Part shown: in pieces, positions 1 to 8,412 of the stretch
Numbering within the stretch: position 1 is the first letter of the stretch
Layout: each line of letters begins with the position of its first letter
Source: Verrucomicrobiota bacterium
GTDB lineage: Bacteria > Verrucomicrobiota > Lentisphaeria > JABSQK01 > JAJFLO01
NCBI GenBank assembly: GCA_021772615.1
Contig: JAJFLQ010000121.1
Location: 1 to 64,000, forward strand
Length of the DNA: 64,000 nucleotides
Direction of reading: 5' to 3'
Translations under genes and position numbers: made by a program
The notes under the pieces: model-generated
What the model saw: only the letters and a program-made list of their open reading frames with translations
Told to the model about the DNA's origin: nothing
Database searches by the model: none

Positions 1-26
1 CGCCCATTTTTTCAACATGCCGCGTC

Positions 27-111
27 CGGGGTGTAGGCGACCGCTTTACAGTTCGCGCAGATTTTGAGGTTTCCCGGCCGAGTAACTGTAAAGCGGTCGC
101 CCTACACCCCG
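27..111. repeat. Inverted repeat, 27/28-nt arms
   Basis: The arms at 27-53 and 84-111 are reverse complements except for one extra G in the right arm, and they enclose a 30-nt centre. The arm begins CGGGGTGTAGG and ends TTTACAGTT. No transposase gene is adjacent. It could be a miniature element or a dispersed intergenic hairpin; which one cannot be decided from one copy. Confidence 0.85.
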
Positions 112-178
112 AAACCAGCGTCGCTTGCAGCTACACGTCAATAGTCTGTACGCCAAACGCTGGTGGAAGCGGCAGCGT

Positions 179-256
179 GTAGCCACGTCTCTGTGAGACG
201 TGTCGTACGTTACGTTGCTTCGCGTTGCGTGGCACAGCTCACAGAGCCGTGGCTAC
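179..256. repeat. Inverted repeat, 19-nt arms
   Basis: The arms at 179-197 (starting GTAGCCACG) and 238-256 (ending CGTGGCTAC) are reverse complements with one mismatch, separated by 40 nt. It is a second, unrelated inverted repeat within 70 bp of the first. No open frame inside looks like a protein. Confidence 0.8.
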
Positions 257-770
257 ATCAATCCGTAACGACATTGAACGCGCGCAGAGACGCAAAGCCG
301 CAAAGAAAAAAAGAAAGCATAATCCCCCGGCAAACGTTAACCAGAGTTGGACAGAACTGTAGAGTTGAACGTCCTTTATCAACACGCCGCGTCCCTGCTA
401 AACGGTGCAAGGATGATGGCATTCAACTTTACAGACGGTTGAGCGTACGCTATCGAGTAACGGTCTTCAGGCCGCGCCAAGCTGCTTCCGGCTTCCCATA
501 TCTTTGCTATTCACCGACATCTCGAAGATGCCAGGGCTTCGGCGTGACAAACTGCGTGGTGTGGCGCGCAGTTTGCAATTGGTGCCACTATCGCGTTGTC
601 TGATGCCTTGTTCGTTGATCGATGTTCGCCGCTATGTGGTCGGTGGTGGCGGTTTCGTCGATCATTCGCGTCAAGCCGGCTGAGACGTCGATACAGAGGA
701 AGTCCGGGATTCTTCCCGGATAACGTTGGAAGCGCCGGAGGTTTTCCGGGGGAATGGAATGGATATGGGG

Positions 771-1154
771 TTAGTGTTTTGCCGGCAGCTTTTCGCTTAA
801 TTCATGTACGGCGCTGAGGAAGTCGGCGATGTCGAACGGCTTCTGGAAGCATTTATCGGCGCCTTTGATACTGGCAAATTCCAATGACGTCGAGGCGTTT
901 AGCAAAGATCCCCCGGACATGGCAATTATCCGGACATTCGGGTGATTCTTGCGTATCTCATCAATAATGCTGTAACCGCTGCCTTCGGGCATGAAGATGT
1001 CGGTAATAACCAGATCAAAGCGCTCGACCCGCAACAGAGCGATCGCACGTGTAGCAGCGGATGTCAGTCTGACGTCAAGGCCTTCTGCAACCAACATTTT
1101 CCCCAGCATCAGGCGGAGTTGGCTATTGTCTTCGATGATCAATATTCGTGTCAT
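771..1154 (-). CDS. Single-domain response regulator (CheY-like receiver)
   Basis: This is a stand-alone receiver domain of about 127 residues without an output domain. Counted from an upstream in-frame GTG at 1163, the acidic pocket is E11/D12, the phospho-accepting aspartate is D55 (in ITDIFMP), the switch Ser/Thr position is S83 (AMSGG) and the conserved lysine is K108 (QKPF). The ATG at 1154 is preferred; the GTG at 1163 would add three residues. A TATAAT hexamer lies on the minus strand at 1175-1180, very close to the start, so the leader may be very short. No kinase is adjacent; the hybrid kinases at 16043 and 23200 are possible partners, but this is only inference. It probably relays phosphate or controls a partner protein by direct binding. 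Confidence 0.9.
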   Translation of the reverse strand: MTRILIIEDNSQLRLMLGKMLVAEGLDVRLTSAATRAIALLRVERFDLVITDIFMPEGSGYSIIDEIRKNHPNVRIIAMSGGSLLNASTSLEFASIKGADKCFQKPFDIADFLSAVHELSEKLPAKH

Positions 1155-1367
1155 TTTTCCCACATTCCGAATGTATTATAGTCTATCGGCATCTTATAGT
1201 GCATCTTTACAACGTGCAGACAACCAGCATTGTCGCTGCGGTAAAGATTCGTGCCGCGGCACCCCATTTTTGCGCCATTCAGGTTATTTGGAACTGGAAG
1301 GCTGAACCACATTCGCCCGTCGCGTGATCGTGTTTCGAGTACGAAATCCAAAACACCATTCTCTGCC

Positions 1368-2093
1368 ATGATCCATCAGGTACTATTTGGTAAACACGCA
1401 GTTTCCGCACCCGCAGTGGTCGGCACCGTCTCGACCGCTCGCACACTGTCGCAGATCGCCACAGATTCCGCAGGATGCGATATCGTTGAGGTGCGTTACG
1501 ATACTGTTGGCGGCGACGTCAAGGGGGTTCTGGATGCATGCCGACGGCTGACAGCGGCCGATGTACCGGTGGTCTTTACGTTGCGACTGGCATCTGAAGG
1601 GGGAAACTGGACGGCCGCAGACAGCGCCCGTCGCGAGATCCTGCTGCAGGCACTGCCCTTCGTGACAGCCGTGGATATCGAACTGCAATCGGTGCTGCTG
1701 CCGGCCATTTGCGAGCCTATCCGGTCTGCGCAATGCGGTTTGATCCTGTCATATCATAATTTTACGCAGACCCCGAATCTGGAAACGCTGACCGAGATTG
1801 TTGATCGGGCCGCCGCGTTTACGCCGTCGATTGTAAAAATTGCGACGATGCCTGACAGCAGCAGGGACCTCGGGGTCTTGATGGAATTGCTTGACCGGAA
1901 TGCTGACACGGCTATGAGTGTGATGGCTATGGGGCCGCTCGGAACGGGTTCCCGCATTTTCTTCCCGGTTATGGGATCGTGTCTCACCTATGGATTTATG
2001 GACAGTGTCAGCGCGCCGGGACAGCTGGAGAGCAGGGTGCTGGTAGAGCGGTTGAAGGAGATTCATCCCGGTTATGCTACCAGACACGATTGA
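1368..2093 (+). CDS. aroD: 3-dehydroquinate dehydratase, type I
   Basis: The enzyme converts 3-dehydroquinate to 3-dehydroshikimate in the shikimate pathway, using a Schiff-base lysine. From the ATG at 1368 the protein has 241 residues, normal for type I enzymes. Visible active-site elements are EVRYD (41-45), the general-base histidine H130 in SYHNF, the Schiff-base lysine K157 in VKIAT, and the substrate-closing block MGPLGTGSR followed by GSCLTYG (about 188-209). The frame stays open 39 codons upstream, but that extension is Arg-rich and unlike the family, so the internal ATG is preferred even though no clear ribosome site precedes it. No other aromatic-pathway gene is adjacent. Confidence 0.93.
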   Translation: MIHQVLFGKHAVSAPAVVGTVSTARTLSQIATDSAGCDIVEVRYDTVGGDVKGVLDACRRLTAADVPVVFTLRLASEGGNWTAADSARREILLQALPFVTAVDIELQSVLLPAICEPIRSAQCGLILSYHNFTQTPNLETLTEIVDRAAAFTPSIVKIATMPDSSRDLGVLMELLDRNADTAMSVMAMGPLGTGSRIFFPVMGSCLTYGFMDSVSAPGQLESRVLVERLKEIHPGYATRHD

Positions 2094-2118
2094 TTTGTCA
2101 GTGCGAATTGGCTATAAT
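2090..2118 (+). promoter_or_regulatory. Sigma-70-type promoter for the MORN lipoprotein gene
   Basis: TTGATT at 2090-2095 and TATAAT at 2113-2118 are separated by exactly 17 bp. The -35 element overlaps the aroD stop codon. Predicted transcription starts near 2125, giving a leader of about 100 nt before the ATG at 2226. Confidence 0.5.
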
Positions 2119-2225
2119 GGTGCTTTGACCTGATTCTCAGAGTTCAGATTCGCCGTTACGTCGATCGTATTGTTCACGGTACGTGCGTAATTCGTACAAC
2201 CTATACAAGATTGGAAAAATCCGAT

Positions 2226-2645
2226 ATGGAGAACGTATTGAGCACCCGACGCAGCCCACGCCGAAACACCGTTATTAGCAACGTACCGCTTCTCCTTGCT
2301 GTTCTGGTCTGGCTGTTTAGCTGTGGCTGCGGGAAAAAGCAGACCACAATGAAGGAATCGCGATGGCCGGACGGAACGTTACAGGAACAGTGGTATGAGG
2401 ATACGTCGGGGGTAAAGCACGGCAAGGCCGAGACGTATCATAAGAATGGCCAGATGTCCACCCAGGCGGAGTTCAAGAACGGCTACCTGCACGGTCCCTT
2501 CAAGATGTGGGACAAAGAAGGCAATGTGCTCTGCGACGGCACGTACAAGAATGGCGAGCCTTGGTCCGGCACGCACGTTGGCGTTGACGAGGTCAACCAG
2601 GCCGTGGTTTTTCACAAATACGAGGACGGAAAACGGGTGCCGTAA
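2226..2645 (+). CDS. Lipoprotein with MORN-type repeats
   Basis: This is a 139-residue protein with a basic N-terminus, a hydrophobic stretch and a lipobox-like FSCGC, so it is probably a lipoprotein. The mature part holds repeats of the MORN_2 / toxin-antitoxin YwqK-like type, recognised by the spacing of G-x-A-x-x-Y, NG, F-x-NG-Y-x-HG, W and Y-x-NG (about residues 65-115). Such repeats are structural, and no reaction can be assigned. A TTG start at 2211 is possible but would add only five residues; the ATG at 2226 has GGAAAA upstream. The gene is monocistronic, facing the convergent fabI. Confidence 0.75.
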   Translation: MENVLSTRRSPRRNTVISNVPLLLAVLVWLFSCGCGKKQTTMKESRWPDGTLQEQWYEDTSGVKHGKAETYHKNGQMSTQAEFKNGYLHGPFKMWDKEGNVLCDGTYKNGEPWSGTHVGVDEVNQAVVFHKYEDGKRVP

Positions 2646-2650
2646 CGCAA

Positions 2651-2685
2651 CGTTACGATCCCCGAAGTCCGACAGGCTGCTCTAG
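2651..2685 (+). repeat. Fragment (right end) of dispersed ~155-bp repeat, copy C
   Basis: Starting at CGTTACGATCCCCGAA and running to GACAGGCTGCT, this closely matches the right end of the longer copies at 13467-13622 and 60480-60635, in the same orientation. Only this end is present. It abuts the inverted-repeat element at 2682-2736. Confidence 0.65.
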
Positions 2686-2736
2686 TGTCCTGTCTCTTAA
2701 TTTATTCACCCCATTTGCGAGAAGACCGGACACTAG
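2682..2736. repeat. 55-bp element with terminal inverted repeats, between convergent genes
   Basis: Perfect 9-bp ends CTAGTGTCC (2682-2690) and GGACACTAG (2728-2736) enclose an AT-rich centre; the match extends imperfectly to about 17 bp. The right arm contains the TAG stop codon of fabI (2733-2735). It could be a miniature mobile remnant or act as a bidirectional terminator; it lacks the long T-run of a classical terminator. Confidence 0.6.
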
Positions 2737-3527
2737 CGCTCGTGGTCGAGCATTTTTCCGCCGATTATCGATGCGCCGCCGTCGACGTAAAGGATCTGAC
2801 CCGTTATCTTTTTCGAGTACGGCCCAATAAGAAACGCGACGGCGTCGGCGACTGCCTGTTTGTCGGCCATTACGTCCCATGGAATCGGGCTGTTGTCGGC
2901 CCAGGTCTGTCCGAGTTCCTTGAAACCCGGAATGTTCGTTGCTGCCTTGGTCGAAAGAGGCCCTGCAGAAACGGCGTTTACACGTATTAGATCCCTGCCG
3001 TGACGGCGCGCCAGACCGCATACTACCGCCTCCATCGCTGCCTTGTTGACGCCCATCCAGTTGTAGAACGGGAAGGTGTGCTTTGTGTCGAATGTCATCG
3101 CCACGATGCTGCCGCCAGCCGTCATTTTTGGATACGCGTGACGTGCGACGGTTGCCAACGAGACGCAGCTTATGTGAAACCCCACCTTCAAGTCATCGAC
3201 CGCGTCGGTGTGAAACTCTTCGCCCAGCCCGGTCTTTGGGTTTACGTATGCGATTGAGTGGACAATGCCGGCGACGTCATCGAGGTCGGCGAAGAGGTTG
3301 CGAACCTCGTCTTCCACCGTGATGTCGCAAAATCGAATATCGAGGGACGCTTTTTCTTCGTCGGTCAACTTCTTGCTGCGGTCGAGAAACAGGCGTTTCA
3401 TACGGGCATCCTGCGCCGTAAAGATCACCTTGCCGCCGAAGCGTTCGATTGTCTTGCCAACCGCGTACGCGATTGAGTCCGGGTCCAACAGCCCCATGAC
3501 GATGTATGTCTTGTTCTTGTCAATCAT
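2733..3527 (-). CDS. fabI: Enoyl-[acyl-carrier-protein] reductase, FabI/InhA type
   Basis: This short-chain dehydrogenase-fold enzyme reduces enoyl-ACP with NAD(P)H in the last step of fatty-acid elongation. It has 264 residues, normal for the family. The nucleotide-binding start is the FabI variant GLLDPDSIAYAVG (12-24). The catalytic pair is Y155-x6-K162 in FYNWMGVNK. The residues before it read MTFDTKHTFPF, with Phe-Asp where FabI normally has Ser-Tyr; this resembles mycobacterial InhA, so the active site is InhA-like. It lies 29 bp downstream of the TRAP binding-protein gene on the same strand and may be cotranscribed, without an obvious functional tie. The stop codon sits in an inverted-repeat element. 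Confidence 0.92.
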   Translation of the reverse strand: MIDKNKTYIVMGLLDPDSIAYAVGKTIERFGGKVIFTAQDARMKRLFLDRSKKLTDEEKASLDIRFCDITVEDEVRNLFADLDDVAGIVHSIAYVNPKTGLGEEFHTDAVDDLKVGFHISCVSLATVARHAYPKMTAGGSIVAMTFDTKHTFPFYNWMGVNKAAMEAVVCGLARRHGRDLIRVNAVSAGPLSTKAATNIPGFKELGQTWADNSPIPWDVMADKQAVADAVAFLIGPYSKKITGQILYVDGGASIIGGKMLDHER

Positions 3528-3556
3528 AATGTTTAATCCGATTTCCTATGTAGTTG

Positions 3557-4681
3557 TCATTCCCCGACCGAACGATAATATGCTTTCTCCGAAATTTCCG
3601 CCCAACCGTCTACCTGCTTACGGAATCGGTCAAACGATTGGTATACCTTCTTGCTCAACGCGTCCGATGCCGTGAGGTCAGAAATCACGTCCTTGGCGTA
3701 TTTTCTGAATGTGTCGAGTACGTCCTTGGGGAACGCCACAACCTTCACGCCGTGTTCATCGATCAACGTATTCAAATATTGGTAGTTTTTCGATTCCAGT
3801 TCCGACAGCAAACTCAGGTTCGATCGGTATGCGGCCGCACGCACTATTTCCTGAAGATCCAACGGCAATTGCTCGAACGCCCGTTTGTTCACAAACATTT
3901 CGAGCACCGTACCCGGCTCGTGCCAGCCCGGATAGTAGTAATACTTCGCGATCTTATGAAATCCCATCAAAAAATCATGGTATGGTCCCACCCATTCCGT
4001 GGCATCGATCACCCCGCGTTCCAGATTGGTGTAAATCTCGCCGCCTGCGGATAGCACCGCCGATCCACCGGCCTGGGCGATCACTTTCCCGCCGAGCCCG
4101 GGAATGCGCATTTTGAGGCCTTTGATGTCGTTTATCGACCGGATTTCCTTGTTGAACCAGCCGCCCATCTGTACACCGGAGTTGCCGATGGGAAACGGTA
4201 CAAGGTCGAAAGCTGCGTAAACTTCCTGCCACAGCTGCATACCGCCGCCGGCGTAGAGCCAGGCATTCATTTGCTGTGCGTTCATGCCGAAGGGCACCGC
4301 TGCGAAAAATTGCGCTGCCGGCGCCTTTCCGGCCCAATAATAGGATGCGCCGTGGCCCATCTCTGCAGTCCCCTGGCTGACGGCCTCGAAAGCCTGGAGC
4401 GCCGGTACCAGCTCGCCGCCACCGTACACCTGGATTTCAAGGCGCCCTGCGGACATGTCTTTGATCCACTTGGCGAGATTGTCCGCGCCTTCACCCATCA
4501 CCGGGAAGTGTGGCGGCCATGTCGTCACCATTTTCCAGCGATAGGTCTTGCCGGTGTGTACGGCAGGTCCATTGCCTTGTGACGGACGCGGGGCGCAACC
4601 GCCGGCTGCGATGCTGCCGCCGACTACAGCCGCCGGCAGCGCGGTCTGTGTGAGAAAGTCTCGTCTGGAACAGGTTTTCAT
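3557..4681 (-). CDS. TRAP transporter solute-binding protein (DctP/TakP type), Tat-exported
   Basis: This 374-residue periplasmic binding protein belongs to the tripartite ATP-independent transporter superfamily. The N-terminus carries a twin-arginine motif SRRDFL followed by a hydrophobic stretch and AAGGCA, which suggests Tat export and possibly lipid anchoring. The mature part matches the TakP/DctP pattern: YRWKMVTTWPPHFP, GGGELVPALQAFEAVSQG, GLKMRIPGLGGKV and ATEWVGPYHD (the ligand-contact region in alpha-keto-acid or lactate binders). No DctQ or DctM membrane gene is nearby, so the transporter is split elsewhere or the protein is an orphan. Ligand identity cannot be read from the sequence; an organic acid is the family expectation. 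Confidence 0.88.
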   Translation of the reverse strand: MKTCSRRDFLTQTALPAAVVGGSIAAGGCAPRPSQGNGPAVHTGKTYRWKMVTTWPPHFPVMGEGADNLAKWIKDMSAGRLEIQVYGGGELVPALQAFEAVSQGTAEMGHGASYYWAGKAPAAQFFAAVPFGMNAQQMNAWLYAGGGMQLWQEVYAAFDLVPFPIGNSGVQMGGWFNKEIRSINDIKGLKMRIPGLGGKVIAQAGGSAVLSAGGEIYTNLERGVIDATEWVGPYHDFLMGFHKIAKYYYYPGWHEPGTVLEMFVNKRAFEQLPLDLQEIVRAAAYRSNLSLLSELESKNYQYLNTLIDEHGVKVVAFPKDVLDTFRKYAKDVISDLTASDALSKKVYQSFDRFRKQVDGWAEISEKAYYRSVGE

Positions 4682-4794
4682 TGGTGACGTACCGAGCCGC
4701 TTGGCCCTGTGGTGAGATTGTTATTTGTGATGGCGACAGTAGATTCTAGCTTTTCGGACGCAAAAAACAAACACCGGCGGGAAATATACAAGAT

Positions 4795-6201
4795 ATGCGT
4801 TACACAAGTACTCGCGGGGGCATTGATCCCATCGGTTTTTCCGACGCGGTCATGATGGGGCTGGCAACCGACGGCGGCCTTGTTCTGCCGGAAGACATTC
4901 CCGATGTACGAGATCGACTCGGCCATTGGTCGACACTGTCCTACGCTGATCTGGCCGTGGAAGTGATGCGTATGTTTATCGGTGATGACATACACGCAGA
5001 CGAGCTGGGCATGCTGGTCGAACGCAGCTACCGTGTCTTCTCACATCGTGACGTTGCTCCGATCGTTTCTGTCGGCGATGTCTATGTGATGGAATTGTTT
5101 CATGGGCCGACACTCGCGTTCAAAGACTTCGCCCTTCAATTCCTGGGCAACCTGTTCGAGCTTATTCTGAAGCGGCGGGGTGGTCAGCTCAATATTCTCG
5201 GCGCCACCAGCGGCGACACCGGTAGCGCTGCAATAGCCGGCGTTCGCGGGCGGGACAATATCGAGATTTTTATCTTGCATCCGCATGGGCGTGTCAGTCC
5301 GGTACAGGAACGGCAGATGACCACGGTGCTCGATGCCAATGTACACAACATTGCGATCGAGGGCAGCTTCGACGACGGGCAGCGGATCATTAAGGCGTTG
5401 TTCAACGATCTCGAGTTAAAACGCAGATTGTCGCTTGGCGCCGTGAATTCCGTAAACTGGGCGCGCGTGCTTGCGCAAATTGTGTACTATTTCTACGGCG
5501 CATTTCGGGTATGTGACCGCAGCGGCGCCGAGCGTGTGCGTATCTGTGTGCCAACCGGGAATTTCGGTAATATTTTCGCGGGGTTCCTGGCGCGAAGGAT
5601 GGGTGCGCCAATAGCGGAGCTGGTGCTGGCAACGAATGAGAACAACATACTCTCGACGTTCTTTCTCCACGGGGAATACCGTCGTCGCGATGTGTGTAAG
5701 ACATACAGTCCATCGATGGATATTCAGGTGGCGAGCAACTTTGAACGCTATCTCTACTATCATTTCGCTAAAGACGCAGAACGCTTGCGCGAGTGTATGG
5801 CCGAGTTTGCCGCCACAGGCCGCATCACCGTGCCGCGAAACGCCGACGGCGTGATCGATCCGGCCATACAGGCTGGCAGCGCCGACAATACCGAGACCCT
5901 AGCGACAATAAAACACTGCTATGAGACCGACGGCTATCTTGCAGATCCGCACACTGCTGTTGGCATAAGTGTGGCGCGCAGAAATCTCTGCAGCAGCATC
6001 CCGGTGCTTTGTCTGGCGACTGCTCACTCCGCTAAATTCGAGGACGCGATCGAAGCTGCATTGGGACGTAAAGCGGCACACCACGCCGATATCGAAAAGC
6101 TGGCGGATCTGCCGACACAGGTCGTTGTGTTGCCCGCGGATGAAACGGCGATTCGGGAATTTATGGAGCGGCGCCTCGCGGACGGGCAGGGCAGGGTGTA
6201 G
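4795..6201 (+). CDS. thrC: Threonine synthase
   Basis: This pyridoxal-phosphate enzyme converts O-phospho-homoserine to threonine. It has 468 residues, matching the longer class of threonine synthases. The N-terminal signature MRYTSTRG, the PLP lysine K110 in GPTLAFKDFALQ, the phosphate-binding SGDTGSAAIAG and the VNSVNWARVLAQ segment are all present and ordered as expected. It faces away from the TRAP gene across 113 bp, which must hold both promoters. No hom or thrB is adjacent. Confidence 0.95.
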   Translation: MRYTSTRGGIDPIGFSDAVMMGLATDGGLVLPEDIPDVRDRLGHWSTLSYADLAVEVMRMFIGDDIHADELGMLVERSYRVFSHRDVAPIVSVGDVYVMELFHGPTLAFKDFALQFLGNLFELILKRRGGQLNILGATSGDTGSAAIAGVRGRDNIEIFILHPHGRVSPVQERQMTTVLDANVHNIAIEGSFDDGQRIIKALFNDLELKRRLSLGAVNSVNWARVLAQIVYYFYGAFRVCDRSGAERVRICVPTGNFGNIFAGFLARRMGAPIAELVLATNENNILSTFFLHGEYRRRDVCKTYSPSMDIQVASNFERYLYYHFAKDAERLRECMAEFAATGRITVPRNADGVIDPAIQAGSADNTETLATIKHCYETDGYLADPHTAVGISVARRNLCSSIPVLCLATAHSAKFEDAIEAALGRKAAHHADIEKLADLPTQVVVLPADETAIREFMERRLADGQGRV

Positions 6202-6566
6202 TGAGACGCAGGAAGCAGGGAGCAGGAAGAGTAATTTGGGGCCGGTGATCGCCTCTATGTGTGGCGTCGATGACATGTCGTTGAAAGTTGGATTCGTGAC
6301 ACAATATGCGATGCGAACGTCGGTGGGTTTCACGCTACGGCGAGCAACACGCATGATCGAGCGCAAGCACGTTGAGGCGCGAACGCCATCGGCCTGGTGC
6401 CGCTCGTAATCCCGCTAAGCCGAATTGTGCCGTTAAGCCTCCATGAAACTCACACCTGAAGTTGTGGCAGCGCCAACGAGGATCGCGTTTCATTTCGTGC
6501 GGGGAATCCATGCACGGACGGGAATGTCTATGCTACCGGCGGTCCCAGTGTACCGCATTCGGCACG
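6202..6566. other. Intergenic region between thrC and dnaJ ends
   Basis: Two convergent genes end here. The first 40 bp contain a short purine-rich direct repeat (variants of AGGAAGCAGGGAGCAGGAAG at about 6209-6230). The remainder has no open frame with protein-like composition and no clear terminator hairpin with a T-run. Confidence 0.5.
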
Positions 6567-7709
6567 TCAGTTGGTGAACAGGTGCTTCACCTTATCCATG
6601 AACGTCGTGAGCTTGGGATGGGCCTTTTTGTCGAGACTATCGCCGAATTCTTTGAGCTTTTCTTTCTGCTCGCTGCTGAGATTTTTCGGCACCTCGATGA
6701 TAATCCGGACGTGTTGGTCGCCGCGACCATGTCCGCGTAGTGACGGAACCCCTTTTCCGCGTAAACGAAATACCGTTCCATTCTGGGTGCCCGCCGGAAT
6801 TTTCACCTGAGCGGCGCCTGAAATGGTCGGCACTTTTACCGCGCCGCCAAGCGTTGCGGTCGGAAAATCGATCGGAACCTCGAGTAATATATCCTCACCT
6901 TCGCGTACGAAAAAATCGTGATCGGTGACGTGGAGAACCACGTATAAATCTCCCGCGGCACCGCCGCGTGTGCCCGGCTCGCCCTCGCCGGCGACCCGCA
7001 GGCGGGAGCCTGTATCGACGCCGGCTGGGATGTGAATCTGAATCTTTTTCTGACGTTTGATCCGGCCGGACCCCGCACATTTACTACAGGGCTTGTCGAT
7101 CATCTCCCCGGACCCGTTACAGCGGTGACACGGCTGGCGCACACTGAAAAAACCCTGTGTCATCGTCACTTGACCCGCGCCGTTACACGTCGTACATCGT
7201 CGTTTCGATGTGCCGGGTTCCATTCCCTCGCCGCGGCAGCGGTCGCAGCCTTCAGCCTTGTGGACGTCAATTTGTTTATCTGCGCCGTAGACTGCCTCCT
7301 CAAACGCGATTCGCAATTCGTAGCCCAGATCTGCGCCGGCGCGCGGTCCGCTACGGCTCTGGCGCCGGGTGCCGCCGAAGAATTCCTCAAAAATACTGCT
7401 GCCGCCACCACCACCACCGCCCCCAAAAACCTGACTGAAGATATCAAAGGGATCTACGCCCCCTCCGCTGCCGCTCCGACCGCGTCGGACATAGGCGTCG
7501 TGGCCCACCTGGTCGTACGTTGACCGTTTTGATGCATCACTGAGCACTTCGTAGGCTTCGGATATTTCTTTAAACTTCTCCTCAGCTTCCTTGTTGTCCG
7601 GATTCTTGTCGGGATGATATTTTACAGCTTGCTTGCGGTAGGCTTTCTTCATTGCCTCCGCAGATGCCGCACGATCAACTCCGAGGAGTTCGTAGTAGTC
7701 TTTTGCCAT
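6567..7709 (-). CDS. dnaJ: Molecular chaperone DnaJ
   Basis: This 380-residue type I J-protein is the co-chaperone that stimulates DnaK ATPase and delivers unfolded clients. The J-domain is at 1-70 with HPD at 32-34. A Gly/Phe-rich linker follows (about 75-125, with a run of glycines). The zinc domain has four CxxCxGxG motifs ([32 protein letters not shown]), and the C-terminal client-binding domains follow. It lies 12 bp downstream of grpE in the same transcript. dnaK is not in this window. Confidence 0.97.
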   Translation of the reverse strand: MAKDYYELLGVDRAASAEAMKKAYRKQAVKYHPDKNPDNKEAEEKFKEISEAYEVLSDASKRSTYDQVGHDAYVRRGRSGSGGGVDPFDIFSQVFGGGGGGGGSSIFEEFFGGTRRQSRSGPRAGADLGYELRIAFEEAVYGADKQIDVHKAEGCDRCRGEGMEPGTSKRRCTTCNGAGQVTMTQGFFSVRQPCHRCNGSGEMIDKPCSKCAGSGRIKRQKKIQIHIPAGVDTGSRLRVAGEGEPGTRGGAAGDLYVVLHVTDHDFFVREGEDILLEVPIDFPTATLGGAVKVPTISGAAQVKIPAGTQNGTVFRLRGKGVPSLRGHGRGDQHVRIIIEVPKNLSSEQKEKLKEFGDSLDKKAHPKLTTFMDKVKHLFTN

Positions 7710-7721
7710 AAAGGTTCTGTA

Positions 7722-8360
7722 TTATGGTTTGCGTGGGAGTTCGTTTTGCTCGTCGGTCGACTCGCCGCCCGCGGGTGGTCCGCTGCTCACGACGACGCCG
7801 GCCGGTCGCAGCAGGCGTTCGCCAAAGCGGTAGCCTGCCTTCCATTCGCGAATAATGTGTCCCTCGGGAATGGTCGTTGACGGTTCTGTCGATATTGCTT
7901 CATGGGCGTTGTGATCGAATGCCAGATCATTCGTCGCGATGCGCTCGAGCCCCAGATTGTTGAATCTGCGATCAAATTCCGTCAGGATCAGATTCATTCC
8001 CTGCTTGAGGGTCCCAAGATCGTCCGAACTATTCGCTGCGGACATTGCCATCTGGAATTGATCCATGATCGGCAAAATCTCCTCGATGGTACCCATCTTT
8101 GCGAGCTTTCGGGCGTCGGCGATGTCGCGCTGGCTTCTTTTGCGAAAATTGTCGAATTCGGCACGAAGTCGAAGCAACTTGTCGTTGCTTTCGCGCAGCT
8201 GTTCTTGGTTATCTGTCGTGCCGGCTTTCGGCGGTGATTTCTTCATATCCTCTGTCGCCTGGCTTGCTTCGGGCTCGACCGTGTCTACTTCCGAACCGTT
8301 CGTGGCGGCATGCGCCGTTGTGGTATGGTCATCGTGACCACGCTGTTCATTGGTTGTCAT
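7722..8360 (-). CDS. grpE: Nucleotide exchange factor GrpE
   Basis: This is the DnaK nucleotide exchange factor. From the ATG at 8360 it has 212 residues: an acidic, low-complexity N-terminus, a long coiled-coil (LRLRAEFDNFRKRSQRD), and the beta domain with HEAISTEPS and GYRFGERLLRPAGVVVS. A GGAGG ribosome site lies nine bases before the ATG at 8360, which decides this start over an upstream in-frame ATG at 8414. It forms an operon with dnaJ. I looked for a CIRCE operator upstream and saw none. Confidence 0.95.
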   Translation of the reverse strand: MTTNEQRGHDDHTTTAHAATNGSEVDTVEPEASQATEDMKKSPPKAGTTDNQEQLRESNDKLLRLRAEFDNFRKRSQRDIADARKLAKMGTIEEILPIMDQFQMAMSAANSSDDLGTLKQGMNLILTEFDRRFNNLGLERIATNDLAFDHNAHEAISTEPSTTIPEGHIIREWKAGYRFGERLLRPAGVVVSSGPPAGGESTDEQNELPRKP

Positions 8361-8412
8361 CGCGCTGTGCCTCCGCATTGGATTGATGGATTGTTCCCCG
8401 ATTCGCCATTGC

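Larger units (their letters stand above)
1..770. other. Gene-free region with clustered inverted repeats
   Basis: I see no convincing gene here. Open frames crossing the block run through inverted repeats and are rich in Arg, Cys and Trp, which is typical of chance translation. Besides the two large inverted repeats listed separately, there is a perfect 9-bp stem at 548-556/567-575 with a 10-nt loop, and a TCCGGGA/TCCCGGA hairpin at 703-709/714-720. The second hairpin lies just downstream of the stop codon of the minus-strand receiver gene and could help end its transcription. A purine-rich stretch occurs at about 281-320. Confidence 0.6.

Noticed and set aside
163-603. 146-codon open frame in the left gene-free block
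   Set aside because: It runs through an inverted repeat, is Arg/Cys/Val-rich, has no ribosome site and no recognisable motif.
2682-2736. Complete insertion sequence
   Set aside because: The element is only 55 bp and encodes nothing, so it can at most be a remnant or a miniature element.
8361-8412. CIRCE operator upstream of grpE-dnaJ
   Set aside because: No TTAGCACTC-N9-GAGTGCTAA-like inverted repeat is visible in the upstream bases.
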